A stretch of DNA of 64,000 bases from Lytechinus pictus (GCF_037042905.1 NC_087256.1:25501501-25565500), one strand, 5' to 3'; shown: positions 44,401 to 55,685, counted from the first letter of the stretch. A program made the numbers and translations. Notes: a model not told the origin generated them from the letters alone.

Positions 44401-46672
44401 ATTTGTATATTTGTGCACTGATGTAAAAATAACCTTACACAACAAAATTGTCTGATATGGGAATATGTAATTTTTCTTTTGCACATTTTAATTAGTGTAC
44501 TGACTGTAAGTGACCTGAAGTTAGAAATATACCAGAAATTAATTTGCATGGCATCATATTATTCATATTATGTTTTACTTTATTATAGAACTACTGTCCC
44601 AAATGCTGGTGCCAAGGCCAGTCTCCAGCTAACCAAGGATGATAAGAGCACCTTAATGCAGAGAAGACTCTACAAAGACATCGGCATGGTGCCCAAGTAC
44701 ACAGGATACCTTCCACGTAAGTATTCTTTGCTGATGGTTATTCTAGGATGATGATGGTATTCCCACTCTACCCAAACAAACATTGACTCTCTTCCTGTGA
44801 AATTGGTTTCTGTATAGCGCCACCTTGCATTGGCCTATTGTCACTGTATGTTTTGTTTTATAGATAGGTATACTTTTCTTTCCATCAGCGTGATTTAGGG
44901 CAGTGGGATATGTTTGTTTCCATCGATGTGGTGGCAGCAATAGGATACTTGTTTGAATCGGTGTGGTAGAAGTTTAATACCTTTGTTTCATCTCTGTTAT
45001 CTGTGTTGTGACTGTGTTGGGATTCGCTTCAATCAGTGTGGAAGAAGTTTGATACCTTTGTTTCATCTCTCCTGTGACTTTGGTGAGATACATTTGTTTC
45101 CATCAGTGCGGTGGGAGTTTGATACCTTTGTTTCATTTCTATTGTGACTTTGGTGGGATACATTTGTTTCTATCAATTTGTGGCAGCAGTAGGACACATT
45201 CGTTTCCATCATTTGGGTGGCAGCAGTGTGGGATACATTCGTTTCCATCATTTTGGTGGCAGCAGTGGGATATATTTGTTTCCACTATTTTGGGGGCAGC
45301 AGTGGGATACATTCACTTCCATCATTTTGGTGGCAGCAGTGGGATACACTGTTTCCATCATTTTAGTGGCAGCAGTGGGATACATTCGTTTACAGCATTT
45401 TGGTAGCAGCAGAGTGGGATACATTTGTTTCCATCATTTTAGTGGCAGCAATGGGATACATTCGTTTACAGCATTTTGGTGGCAGCAGTGGGATACATTC
45501 GTTTCCAGCATTTTGGTAGCAGCAGAGTGGGATACATTCGTTTCCATCGTATTGGTGGCAGCAGTGTAGGATACATTTGTTTCCATCATTTTAGTGGCAG
45601 CAGTGGGATACATTCGTTTCCAGCATTTTGGTGGCAGCAGAGTGGGAAACATTTGTTTCCATCATTTTGATGGCAGCAGTGGGATACGTTGTCTCCATCA
45701 TTTTATTGGCAGCAGTGGGATATATTCATTTCCTTCATTTTGGTGGCAGCAGCGGGATACATTAACTTCCATCATATTGGTGGCAGCAGTGTGGGATACA
45801 TTCGCTTTCATCATGTTGGTGGCAGCAGTATGGGATATATTCGTTTCCATCGTTTTGGTGGCAGCAGTGTAGGATACATTTGTTTTCACCATGTTGGCGT
45901 TAGCAGTAGGATACAGTTGTTTTCATCATTTTTGTTGCAGCAGTGGGATACATGTGTTTCCTTCATTTTGATGGCAGCAGTGGGATACGTTAATTTCCAT
46001 CATTTTGGTGGCAGCAGTGGGATACATTTGTTTCCATACCATTTTAGTGGCAGCAGTGGGATACATTTGTTTCCACCATTTTAGTGGCAGCAGTGGGATA
46101 CAATTGTTTCCACCATTTTGGTGGCCGCAGTGGGATATAATTGTTGCCATCATTTTGGTGGCAGTAATTGATGATTTTGTTCCATCAGTATGGAGACAGA
46201 AGTCAGACAGTTATATTTCCATCTGTGTGAAAATGTAGAGAATAAGTATATGCATTGGCCATGTAAGTCATTTTTACCAGAACCTCTGGGGTTACTCTTA
46301 GGATTCATATCATCTCTTCCACTATATCCCAATAGAGTATGCTTTCTTATGCAGTGTAATGAAATATTGATAAACATTTCAAATATAGATTAATCAATGC
46401 AGCTCCTTGGGTCAATGTATATCTCAAAAGTGTTGTTTTAGAATGATATGACAAAATTCTTGGTAATCAGTATGAAATTATTGATATAAACAGATAATCT
46501 TCAATTCTTAAATATCTTTGAATTACATGTACTTGATATTTTCTCTCACTTTACAGAAATCCGTTTCCGATTTGGCCATACATACGGCGATGCCTCCAGA
46601 TCTCTTCCAGTCTGTAGCCATGGACAGGCCAACTATGGTGAACACTTACAGACGCTCCAACAATCTGCTTGA
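39419..46672 (+). CDS. CIMIP2: CIMIP2/FAM166 (UPF0605) ciliary microtubule inner protein, complete
   Basis: Seven coding exons: 39419-39510, 40893-40968, 42091-42274, 42972-43196, 43949-44129, 44589-44716, 46557-46672. They total 1002 bases, 333 residues plus stop, with GT-AG junctions and matching phases. The family hallmark, a glycine-tyrosine-proline motif followed by a phenylalanine/glycine/tyrosine block, recurs: GYCGYIEQYKYHVGDTYG, GYTGYIPRMPFKFGNTY, PGYKGFIPRQ, KPGYVPK and KYTGYLPQIRFRFGHTYG. CIMIP2 (FAM166A/B/C) proteins sit inside the doublet microtubules of cilia and sperm flagella; the length fits CIMIP2A/B. Two ATGs stand together at the start and I took the first. The gene diverges from the TRPV gene. 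Which CIMIP2 paralogue it matches cannot be decided here. Confidence 0.93.
39708..39928. repeat. (TAC)n microsatellite in CIMIP2 intron 1
   Basis: About 220 bases of nearly pure CTA/TAC triplets. Confidence 0.95.
40190..40277. mobile_element. Transposon terminus (CAGGGGCGGATCCAG, inverted)
   Basis: Ends CTGGATCCGCCCCTG at 40263-40277; a T-run/G-run junction lies inside. The same terminus starts at 63990 in direct orientation. The other end was not seen. Confidence 0.5.
40893..40968 (+). CDS. CIMIP2: CIMIP2 coding exon 2
   Basis: Encodes YCGYIEQYKYHVGDTYGNAT, the first complete family motif (GYxGYIxQYKYxxGxTYG). Acceptor TTACAG, donor AAT/GTAAGA, ends in phase 0. Confidence 0.92.
41187..41410. 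repeat. Near-perfect hairpin, duplicated, with (TA)n
   Basis: Arms of 43-44 bases (41187-41229 and 41245-41288) differ by one base and include TAGTTCCAACAAAGTT, with a 15-base loop. A second, shorter copy lies at 41345-41410. (TA)n tracts lie at 41288-41330 and 41411-41468. CIMIP2 intron 2. Confidence 0.9.
42091..42274 (+). CDS. CIMIP2: CIMIP2 coding exon 3
   Basis: Starts RRANRHPIVSSWPNNYFD and ends VPGYTG, split in phase 1. Basic and polar, with no membrane segment. Confidence 0.88.
42972..43196 (+). CDS. CIMIP2: CIMIP2 coding exon 4
   Basis: YIPRMPFKFGNTYKEDCDVC completes the GYTG-YIP motif begun in exon 3. A lysine-rich helical stretch follows (KEHDAKIKNLKHT). Phase 1 at both ends. Confidence 0.93.
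43949..44129 (+). CDS. CIMIP2: CIMIP2 coding exon 5
   Basis: Contains PIPGYKGFIPRQGVTELGLG and GARYNSMC, a third motif, and ends SKPGYVPK. Acceptor CTTCCAG, donor AAA/GTAAGT, phase 1 to phase 2. Confidence 0.9.
44589..44716 (+). CDS. CIMIP2: CIMIP2 coding exon 6
   Basis: Encodes TTVPNAGAKASLQLTKDD and ends with MVPKYTGYLP, the start of the last motif. Donor CCAC/GTAAGT, phase 1. The minisatellite lies in the intron that follows. Confidence 0.88.
44880..46175. repeat. Minisatellite, about 36-bp units, CIMIP2 intron 6
   Basis: About 30 or more copies of GGTGGCAGCAGTGGGATACA followed by TTCGTTTCCATCATTTT; some copies have an added GTG. The edges (44880-45180) are more diverged. Because 36 is a multiple of three, long spurious open frames run through both strands. 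Confidence 0.95.
46557..46672 (+). CDS. CIMIP2: CIMIP2 coding exon 7 (C-terminus)
   Basis: Continues the motif as QIRFRFGHTYGDASRSLP and ends QQSA before TGA. A longer open frame overlaps in another phase (to 46724), but only this phase joins exon 6 and gives the family motif. Confidence 0.9.
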
Positions 46673-49600
46673 ACAGGGATGGCGCTTTTCCTTACTGTCA
46701 GCCTTCACGGCTGGTCTCCTATAGGTGGAGCGTTGTTCTATAAGAACTTTATGATCTGGACTTTATGATAAGTCCATAAGACTGTCTAATACATTGCAAC
46801 TACCTATCTGTTGACTGTTTACAACATGGTTTGTAAGTGTCATGTCTTGAGAATGGCCTTCGGGACATCCTCCAGGAAGTCAACGTTTCGGAGGTGGAAA
46901 TATAGGTTGTAAGCTAGTTGACTGGCTGTTGAGCTTTGGGAGGATAGATATATTTATTTAATTTTACTTGCTGAACAAGGTTCAAAACTAGTAATAAGAA
47001 TTCTTATGCAAGAAATTTTCAGAATTATTTTATACTAGTTTCGATAAGAACCCCTTTTTTCTAATCATCCATTCCTCTGCATATCTAAAAAAAAGCTCAA
47101 TATGCCTTGTGACAGTGTCTACCTCCTTCCCTTTTTTTTTCTTTATTTGTATTTCCTATTCTCACCAGCACCAATTTATTATCCCACTTAATGGTAGAGT
47201 TACAAGGTAAAACTTGCTGACAGGTCGTTATGGACCTTAGTTTGGCTAGTGAAATGAGTCAGAATTGTATAAAAATGCATACTGTCACTGACTCTGAGGT
47301 ACACCGACCTGATGTGCCCAGAACTAGGTCACAGTTTTTATCTAGCCTCTGTTGTTTTGCTCACAAGTTTCATCTTGTACATAAGCATAAGGAAACCCTT
47401 TCCTGTCCTGAATATATGTGACATCTGCAGTGCATTTGTCACTTTTATTTCCTTTATTAGATGCAAATGATTGTGTCATTAATTTTGTTGTAATGTGAAG
47501 AGCCTTTCAGCTTACAAAAACTTGATTATGCTTTCCCATCCCGTGTCATACTTGCACGTCAGATATTTCTACATTACTTCACGGTCACATAAAAAGAACA
47601 TACATGTGAAGGGATACTCGCTTTTAAAGATCTTTATTGAAACACTCCATGTTTTCCAACCATACAAATGAGTAGCAATATATTATGATTATTCAAATAC
47701 TTACAATTCTATAGCAATTCCTTGCAGGAAACTGCATGTAAACACAAAAGTACATTTTTAAGAAAACTGATGATAATACACCGTCATTTTACTTCTTGAA
47801 TACATGGCACAAGATTCACCTTATAATCCAGTAACTGTGTTTTCACACAAAAACATACTTAGTTATACTGTTTTCACCAGGAAGCTATAATTTATAACCA
47901 AATTTTTTACTACACAGTATTTGAAAATAATAGACGAGGTAGCAGAAGGGTTCTAAGGATAGCCCTGCCAATGATTGTACCTTTTTGGTACGAAAGGTTT
48001 TTGGTATGAAAGTAAACATAATTATGTTTCTTTTATTCCTTTATCCAAAAATACAGTATAAAAAGCATTATGATATGTGAAAAAGAATATTCCTGATATT
48101 TGATATTACAAATGTAATCACAAAGACTAAATAAGTTAAATTTTGAAGCTGCATGTAACTTCATCCAGACTGTGCACTATTTGATATATTTCTTTTGATT
48201 TTGATTAAGCTAGTCTTATTAATCTTAATTATATGATTGTAGGTATGAATGAAAATGGCAATAATCATCTCTAGAATTAAGAGAATTTATGTCACATCAT
48301 ATGATAACTGAAACACAATTCCAACGTGCATTACTTGAATGATTTGACTACATTTTGATAAATCTTGTAAAAATAAAGCGTGAATACAGCAAAAGAATCG
48401 GTGGTATGAATTTCACAAACAATAACTTATGATTCTATTTTGTACAAGGTTAGGTCTCCCTGGAAAATTAAATATAACATAGAAACATTTCTTTCAATTA
48501 ATTCCAATAACTTATTATTCTAGAAGCATCAATATTTCAGATGTGACAGAAACTGCAGCATTTCTTTCTGGTGAATAGATACATTGGTATCTCCATATCA
48601 TTTATTTTTATTTTTCGTTCTTAATTTAAATTGCAGGTCAATTTAGCAGTGATGTAAAGTGCAGGTATATATTCTATTTCCCTGCAGTTATGTAAATATA
48701 TAATGATTGTATATTATGTTCATTGTAGATTGTCAGTCACTGATTAATATAATGATTCTTTGAATGTCAATTGCATAATTGCCTTACATTCCCTTACGAA
48801 ATCATTTACCATTATATAATTTTGCTGTTAACCACACACAGTCTGTGAATATTATGTATCCAGGTTTGGAATAATAAAATTCAAAAAAAAAAAGTCAAAG
48901 CTACGTTTCTGCTTCTTTCATCATTTAAAAGGCTTTTAAATCAATGGTGGATTTAATTTTAATCTGAGTATAAACTGCAAATAATATATCATATATTCAT
49001 ACAAACTGAAAAAGAAATACTTAACCTAATACAGATACTTCAACAGATGAATGATTAATAACCATTATGTAAATAGCTTGGAATTTTACGAAAAATCATT
49101 TACTAAAAATCGGAACGCTTCACAAAAAAATCTAAAAAACTGAAGGTGCTTTCTATAAGGCATACAGCACTCTTCCGTCCACCCCTAGGCCCCCTCTCTC
49201 TCTCTTTCTCTCTCCCTCTCTCTCGCATGACTTTTAGACAATGAGGGGATTAAAAAAAGGCCCGATAATTCAGGTCCATCTTTGTTTAATAACTTCTTTC
49301 ATCTCTGACATGTTTGACGTTAGTTTAAATAGTTTTAACTTTCTATTTAAAGGATCTACATCCATGTTTTACATATTTTATTCAAATTAAACGTGAAGTT
49401 GATTTCCCTTAATGGTTCATAGATTGCTAATTCCAACTTCATGATTTCATATCAAATATCATGTAATATAGAATTACTAAATATATCTCCCGTTTAGCCA
49501 GGTATGGTGCACCATACATTACCCCCACTTTATCCCCCCCCCCTTGAAATGTCCCCTCCGAAAATACACAGCGTCGCCCCTCTACCCATAAACAAAACGT

Positions 49601-50868
49601 AGTTCCAAGATATTTTTTAATCAATGCATCAGAATATGTAGCTATTAAACACACAATAGAAAATACGTTACAGCAACCAAAAACTTGCGAAAAAAGCCAA
49701 TCTACTTCCAATTTTGAAAATATAGACATTACAATAATATTTGTAATAAACAACGATTTCTCCAATTTTCCCTGATACCAAGATAAACATCTGAAGCAAA
49801 ATAATACAAGCAGCATACACACAATCGCAGAGGGGTTTCAGTAATGTAGAAACAGAATAGTAAAAGAGTTATATATTAATTTTGTGACAAAAAAATCACT
49901 CTTTTTACCTGAGTAAGTACCCACAAGTGAATACAATTCGATCATGAAATATTGAAATCAATACAATTGATCATGAAAATTGAAAATAATACGTTATGAC
50001 ATAAGAAATCACATATACATTTGTCATAATCATTGATTACTCACCTTCGCAGTCATATACAATATGACGAGATGTATACAATTAAATAGTACTATATACA
50101 AATATTTTTTCACTGCTTTTGAATTTGCAGTGGACTGATATTCCTGCCTTTTGTTATCCAATATGATAATTGAGGAAAATATAGCTAATAGCTTGGTGGG
50201 AATATAGAGGCTTTTCATAAAGCTGTTCATAAATAATAAGCATGACTTGGCGAATGACAGTTAAAGAATGAATAATGAAATGTAAAAAATGGGAGAATTA
50301 AGATTTTCCTCCTGACATTTCAATAAAGAATACAGATGTCTACTTGTATCAATTCACGAGTTGTTTTAATCATTTCTTTTGCTGTAAATGTGTGTGGTGA
50401 TGGCAAGAATATGTTGACCAAAATCTGCCAATTTGAACTTGGTTCATGCAATGTGTAATGACTGCAAACCCCAGGCGCTTGCTATATTCCAGACCTTAAT
50501 AAAGTCAGTCATAACTTAAAGACAGCTTTAGGTGTAGCCTACTATGTCAAACGAAAGTGTATACTTGCATATTTCATCTTCCAGCTGCAGCACATTCATA
50601 GTTGATACGATCTATTTCAGATTGATTTTCTTGATTAACTTTTTCTTCTATTGTTTGCAGCAACTTTATTATTTCCCACGTTTGCAGCATTTATGTCATG
50701 TCCCGCAAACCATCGATCGTTTTTGTTTTCTATACAAATTTACAAACCATTGTGACCGAAAAAAAGCAATATACATTCATTTTCAATATATTGACTTATT
50801 ATAATCTATGCATGTAATTCAGGTAATGAAATAATTTGTATTATGTTGAATTTGAATAATACTAGTAA
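46673..50868. other. 3' region of CIMIP2 and AT-rich spacer
   Basis: Probably begins with the CIMIP2 3' UTR. AATAAAATTC followed by an A run near 48870-48890 could mark a polyadenylation site. A CT-rich tract lies at 49190-49226. No other gene was seen. Confidence 0.4.
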
Positions 50869-51127
50869 TATGCAACATTTATATAGCGCTTAATACAATG
50901 TTTTAAGCGCTGCATATTATTACCCCAGCTTTGGCACGGCTATCCTGATCGGACGCTCGAGCATTCAAGGAATTTCTTCCTACCGGGTACTCATTTTCTA
51001 CACCTGGGTGGAGAGTGGCAAATGTAAATAAACGCCTTGCCAAAGGACACGAGTGCTGCGGTGGGATTCGAACCCCAGACCTTGTGGTTCAAAGTCTGGA
51101 GGCTTATCCACTTAGCCACAACACCTC
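50869..51127 (-). mobile_element. tRNA-derived SINE
   Basis: Minus-strand head AGAGGTGTTGTGGCTAAGTG and B box GGGGTTCGAATCCCACC; body GGTGTAGAAAATGAGTACCC; tail AGCGCTATATAAATGTTGC. Confidence 0.85.
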
Positions 51128-52602
51128 TAAAAATGAATGATAGGAAATAAAGCTGGGAAAAGGAATAAAAATGGAAAAAAAAGTGCATTCATCCAAGAAA
51201 AATGTATAACATATATTTTGTTCACAAATGATTATGAAAAGTCTCTGAAAACATACAAAGATGGGTTATAACTAGTCCGGATTAGGAAAGAACACAAAAA
51301 ACACAAGAAAAGTTATGATGAATGTTAAACCCGCTTTGTATGCAAATAATATTTAAAGCAATAATCCAGAGCTACATTAATCAATAGATATATAACACTC
51401 AAACCAGCATATAATATTTCAGATTCTTCTGTTTTCGGCGATGGGCTTCTTTATTTTATGATTAATTTCACAAGACAGCTTGTAACGAACAGTGATTACT
51501 CGGCGACAGATTTTACCCTACCAAAATTCCCATTTCAAATGCTTGTTCCTTGAGAATACGGCAGCTAATACATCTTGCTCAGGCAATAAAGATCTATTAT
51601 CTCTTTGCAAACAAAGTATTCAATATCATACAGCAGTGTATATTAGATTGGGTATCTTGTTGCAGCTAGCCCCCTTCGTGTTAGTACGCAGGATTTGTTT
51701 TCCAAGGGGGGGGGGGGTGGATAAATACAATGTAAGAGGAAAGATAACATAGCCTATAAACATGATAGATAGAAGAAATTGCGAGAGCGAGCTAATCACC
51801 ATACCGTTTGACTCTCAATTAATGTTATATTTGAATTCATCAATCAACATTTTTTTGTTTAGAAAATGATTTGCAATAAAAAGTTAGGTTATTAGATTAT
51901 TGAATTTTGAGGGCTCTCCGGCCGTCCATGCCTCCTCTGCAAAAAGCCATGACCCTCTTTCGAAGACGTGATGAGTCGGAAGAGAATTTGGTCCCGGATT
52001 CCTACGAGTACCTGGTCTGGGTATCCCGTTACGTCACGGTATATCTTCTGGTCCCCAGTGACTCGGTGCTGGTTCTTGGGTTACCCGACTAATCTGTGGA
52101 ACAGACCAAGGCAGAAATGAACAGAGAAAGATACCCTGTAATGTTAAATGAATGAATCAGAAAAGTTAGGATCCACTTTTTCTTCCTCGAAACTTGTGAT
52201 AACCTGTCATATTCCCTTGCCCTGCTTTTGTAAATTTATAGTGGCTTATAACAATTGCAAACTAGTAGAATGCATCGATAATTATTATTTAATGGAATGC
52301 TCACATTTTTTCGCTGGGTTATTAAACAAACGTATTTTTATTTAAAGAAAAAATTTAAAGAAGAAAAAGGACCTTTTCCATTGGTTACTTCATTTTTTTT
52401 TTTTTTTTTTTTTTTTTTTGGGGGGGGGGGTGGGGGTGTTGATCCCTTGAATCTCATATGGGGAATTGCCCCTGTCCCTTGTCATACAGCTGTGGCACCA
52501 CCTCTAGGTAATAATATCATTATTTTTAATGATCAATGAAATCATCACTCTTACATTTTTTTAAAACCTTTCTTTGTCCCGTATAGGAACCTTCTAAGGT
52601 TC
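51128..52602. other. Spacer with a GC-rich open block
   Basis: Mostly AT-rich, with a G run at 51698-51717 and a T-run/G-run junction near 52391-52438. A GC-rich block at 51905-52095 stands out and is open in a frame on both strands; I recognise no product. Confidence 0.45.
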
Positions 52603-52606
52603 TTAA

Positions 52607-53103
52607 AGGGGAAGTTCACCCTGAAGAAAACTTTGTTGTAAAAATAGCAGAAAAAATAGTAAAAAATATTGGTGAAGATTTGAGGAAAATCCGTTAAAGA
52701 GTAAGAAAGTTATTAGAGTTCAAAGTTTTGGATTTGTGACGTCATAGACGAGCAGCTGCCCCATGTGTTATGTAATATAAAATGCATGAATTTCAAATTT
52801 TGCATGGTTCCTGATGACTTATTTTTGTTTTTTATTCAAGATCGGGTGTGAAATGATTTTTCTATTGATATACAAAAAGTAAAGTGAAAACCATTTTCAA
52901 TTTTCTGAGAAAATGACATTTCATTGATTTTTTACCATTCGCTATGTAGGAATGCTGCTCGCATATGACGTCACAAATCAAATAATTGGAATTCCAATAA
53001 CTTTTTAACTATTTGATGAATTTTTCTCAAACCTTCAGCAATATTTTTTATCATTTTTTCTGCTATTTTTACAATAAACTTTTTGTCAGGGTGGACTTCC
53101 CCT
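52607..53103. mobile_element. TTAA-flanked MITE, second family
   Basis: TTAA at 52603-52606 and 53104-53107. Termini AGGGGAAGTTCACCCTGA and TCAGGGTGGACTTCCCCT are inverted with one mismatch. The interior differs from the AGGTCAAGTCC family. Confidence 0.88.
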
Positions 53104-53313
53104 TTAAGAGAATCAGAAAATGGTTCTAAACTGTCATTTTCGTTTTAGGTGCCACAAGGTATCCTTTAAGGTCCTTTGTGCAACCTGTGGGGTTCTAAAT
53201 GGTGTAAATAACTCTACTACCATTTTTGTAGAGGGTTCTTTACACCACCAAGAACTCCGTATAGATTGTACAAAGAACTTTAAAGAGTTCCTTGTAGAAC
53301 CAATAAGAGTTCA

Positions 53314-53463
53314 GGGCCCCGTTGCATAAAAGTTACTATTGTGGTAACTTTGCTATTCATGGAATCCTTGAAATTTGATTGGCTGATGAGCATTGTTACC
53401 ATGGTATAGTTACCAATGGATGACAAAGTTACTACAGTAACTTATATCGGAAGCAACGGGCCC
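53314..53463. mobile_element. 150-bp MITE with GGGCCCCGTTGC ends
   Basis: The left end GGGCCCCGTTGCATAAAAGT and the right end AAGCAACGGGCCC are inverted; AGTTACT/AGTAACT words pair inside. It holds the palindrome TACCATGGTA. Confidence 0.85.
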
Positions 53464-53536
53464 GGAACCCATTATCGTTTCTTTGAATTAAGAACATTAG
53501 GTTCCAAATACGGAACAAGGGAAGGTACTTAAATGT

Positions 53537-53782
53537 CTAAGAGTGATCACCTGAAAATTCATCATTTGGTCTGAGTTTGGTGAAGATGGCAATCCTGTTG
53601 GCCAACGCAAAGAAAGCGGCATAGTGGCCGATGTCAAAGGCATCCCGTTGGTCAAGGCCATGCTGTTCAAGGTTGGTGAACTGCTCTTCCGTGATGGGTT
53701 CGTTCTTGGTCACTGCCATGGCCAGTTCTACGATGGCCCTCTGTCTGTCCGTCAGGTCAGCTGTTTTCCAGTTGACTGTTAG
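53537..53782 (-). CDS. AhpD-like gene, terminal exon
   Basis: 81 residues and TAG. Contains LTDRQRAIVELAMAVTKNEP and GHYAAFFALANRIAIFTKL, the C-terminal helices of the domain. A CAG/GTGATC near the end (about 53550) could act as a donor, so a further exon cannot be excluded. Confidence 0.8.
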   Translation of the reverse strand, partial: LTVNWKTADLTDRQRAIVELAMAVTKNEPITEEQFTNLEQHGLDQRDAFDIGHYAAFFALANRIAIFTKLRPNDEFSGDHS

Positions 53783-54812
53783 CTGTAGTATCAACATAAA
53801 TCATAATTGGCATTGGCTCAACTACTGTTGAATACGATGTCACAGTAGTAAGAAAGTGGGATTGAACATTTAAATACTGATAGTTACGTTGATGATAGTT
53901 TAGCATTCTATCCCAGACACTTCTCTGGTTCGAAAAAGATTTTTGTATAAAGATCTGTTTACATTTACAGCTATGTACACAAACAAGTGAACTGTTAATG
54001 AGCCAGCGGCATGTGCGTCTTTGAGAGGCGGTGTACTCTACAAAAGTGCATGAATGAAACTACTTTTGCAGTTGATAGCTAGGTGAAATAAGAAACAGAT
54101 ATATGAATGATGTGTTTGATAAGATAACTTGATAAAGAATTATTTTCATTCTATTTCAAGCAGTGTGATTGCACAAGTAAACGCTTGGGGTGATATTCCC
54201 TTTTTTAACTACCAAAACTGTATCTTTTCTAAAGCTGATGTATTACTTAGAAATAAGTATGTTAATGGTGACGAAAGTTAAACTTTTGGAACAGGACAAC
54301 TTCCCTGGACAGGCGTCAGATCCCCACAGGAAAATTCTCCCAAATCGCACTCTTAAAAATAAGATTTGACTAGAAACTTGACGTATATGTGACTAGGATC
54401 TCAGGGGCAGTGCAACAGTGAAAATACATATACCAGGTTCACTAGAACACAAGATACCAGTCGTTGTCACCCGAAAATCAAGTCAGGTATAGGGAGGTAG
54501 ATGAATCTCTTATCCAGGTCTTTGTGAGGAGTTGTTCGGGGGGGGGGGGTCCTGGAAAAATCTCAAACAAAATAAAGGACTGACCTGATCAGTTAGTACC
54601 GGGTCGTCGGTGCTGAGTCTGAAAACCACCCTGTGAGAAACGGTGCAGTAGAGACACTTGTTTTCCGTGCTGACCGAGAGACTGATCAAAGCTTTGTCGG
54701 CCTTGGTGAGATTGCCTCGATCCGAGACAAGGTGATCGTAGTAGCCAAAGAAATGCTTGAAGGATTTCGGGTCGTACGACATGATCTTGAAGATGTTCGG
54801 GAGGAAGCCACT
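53537..54812 (-). CDS. AhpD-like peroxidase-related protein (3' part of gene)
   Basis: Two coding exons, 54812-54585 and 53782-53537, joined in phase 0 (donor CAG/GTCAGT, acceptor CTACAG), giving 157 residues to a TAG stop. The first reads SGFLPNIFKIMSYDP, then LTKADKALISLSVS, then ENKCLYCTVSHRVVFR. The second reads WKTADLTDRQRAIVELAMAV and later FDIGHYAAFFALANRIA. This is the layout of the carboxymuconolactone decarboxylase / AhpD-like fold: a GF(L/V)PN opening, a Cys-x-x-Cys-x-x-x-His active site with an upstream acidic residue, and a second helical half ending in H-x-A-A-x-x-x-x-x-N-R. Such proteins are linked to peroxide or alkylhydroperoxide reduction; the substrate is unknown. The first exon here opens mid-protein, so one or more 5' exons must lie above 54812, possibly beyond the LINE remnant; I could not find them. 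Confidence 0.83.
54585..54812 (-). CDS. AhpD-like gene, exon with CxxC active site
   Basis: 76 residues, phase 0 at both ends. Holds SGFLPNIFKIM and KCLYCTVSHR, the redox centre of the fold. The ATG at 54782 is internal: the SGFLPNIFKI before it is part of the conserved domain, so it is not the true start. Confidence 0.86.
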
Positions 54813-54954
54813 CTGTTAAAAAGAAAGAAGATGAAAAACAAAAGATGAAAAATCGTAATTGCTCACGGTCTCTACATTTTGTTTTCCTCGGCAGTTGAAA
54901 TAACTGAAAGGAACCTTAAAGTTCTTTTTATACGATGGGGTTACTTGTGGTATA

Positions 54955-55685
54955 TAGGGTTCTGCTTGTCTCCTTTTCCTTTATAAGGAGAAACGAGACC
55001 TCCCTTGTATTCATTTCTGGAACGATTTCTTTAGCTTGCCTCTTGAATTTAATTGGAAACCATTATTAGAGTTTAAACTTGATTTTATAAACGAAACAGG
55101 ATTAAACAATTCAATTTTAAATTAATTTATAGAATACTACCAAGTAAAGACAATCTTTGCAAATGGAAAGTTACAAATTATATTTTATGTAATATCTATA
55201 AAGTTCCAGAAACCAGTCTTCATATTATTTTTACCAGTCAAGTGGTAACAGTATTTTGGAAAATTGTTTCGAAATTAATAAATACTTTGTTCGATGTATT
55301 GTTTTGAACAAAAAAATATCCTGATAGGTCATGAAATAGAAAAAACAGAAATAAATGTGGTTAACGGTGATTTATAACCTTATTTTGAATTTTTTGCAAT
55401 TTGTAATCTATAGGAATTATATTAGAAATTTTTTTGGAAACGACAAGCATATGACTCATACTTTTTATTTTATGAAAGATCTAAAGGTAGAAATTCGAAG
55501 TTATATTCAAGAAGAAAATGTAATCAGAAGAGACTTGATTTAAAACAGGTCTCAAATGTTCTTTCAATCCTTTAGTTCCTTTTTTGTTATTTTATCTATG
55601 TATATTTTTGTATGTGACTTTTGTATAAAACGATTGTAAATATCATATGAACAATTAAAGTCCCTCTTATGAGGATTAAAGAGAA
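54955..55685 (+). mobile_element. Degenerate LINE ORF2 3' end and tail
   Basis: Frames with shifts read NLIYRILPSKDNLCKWKV, SQVVTVFWKIVSKLINTLF and later IYRNYIRNFF and DLKVEIRSYIQEENV, the usual C-terminal end of a LINE ORF2. A 3' tail follows with ATGAACAATTAAAGTCCCTC. Confidence 0.65.

Noticed and set aside
45063..46238. Overlapping repeat-peptide frames in the CIMIP2 intron
   Set aside because: The 36-bp unit keeps frames open on both strands; they lie within an intron with good splice sites and have no independent gene signal.
46518..46724. Longer open frame over CIMIP2 exon 7
   Set aside because: It is out of phase with exon 6 and lacks the FGHTYG motif given by the chosen frame.
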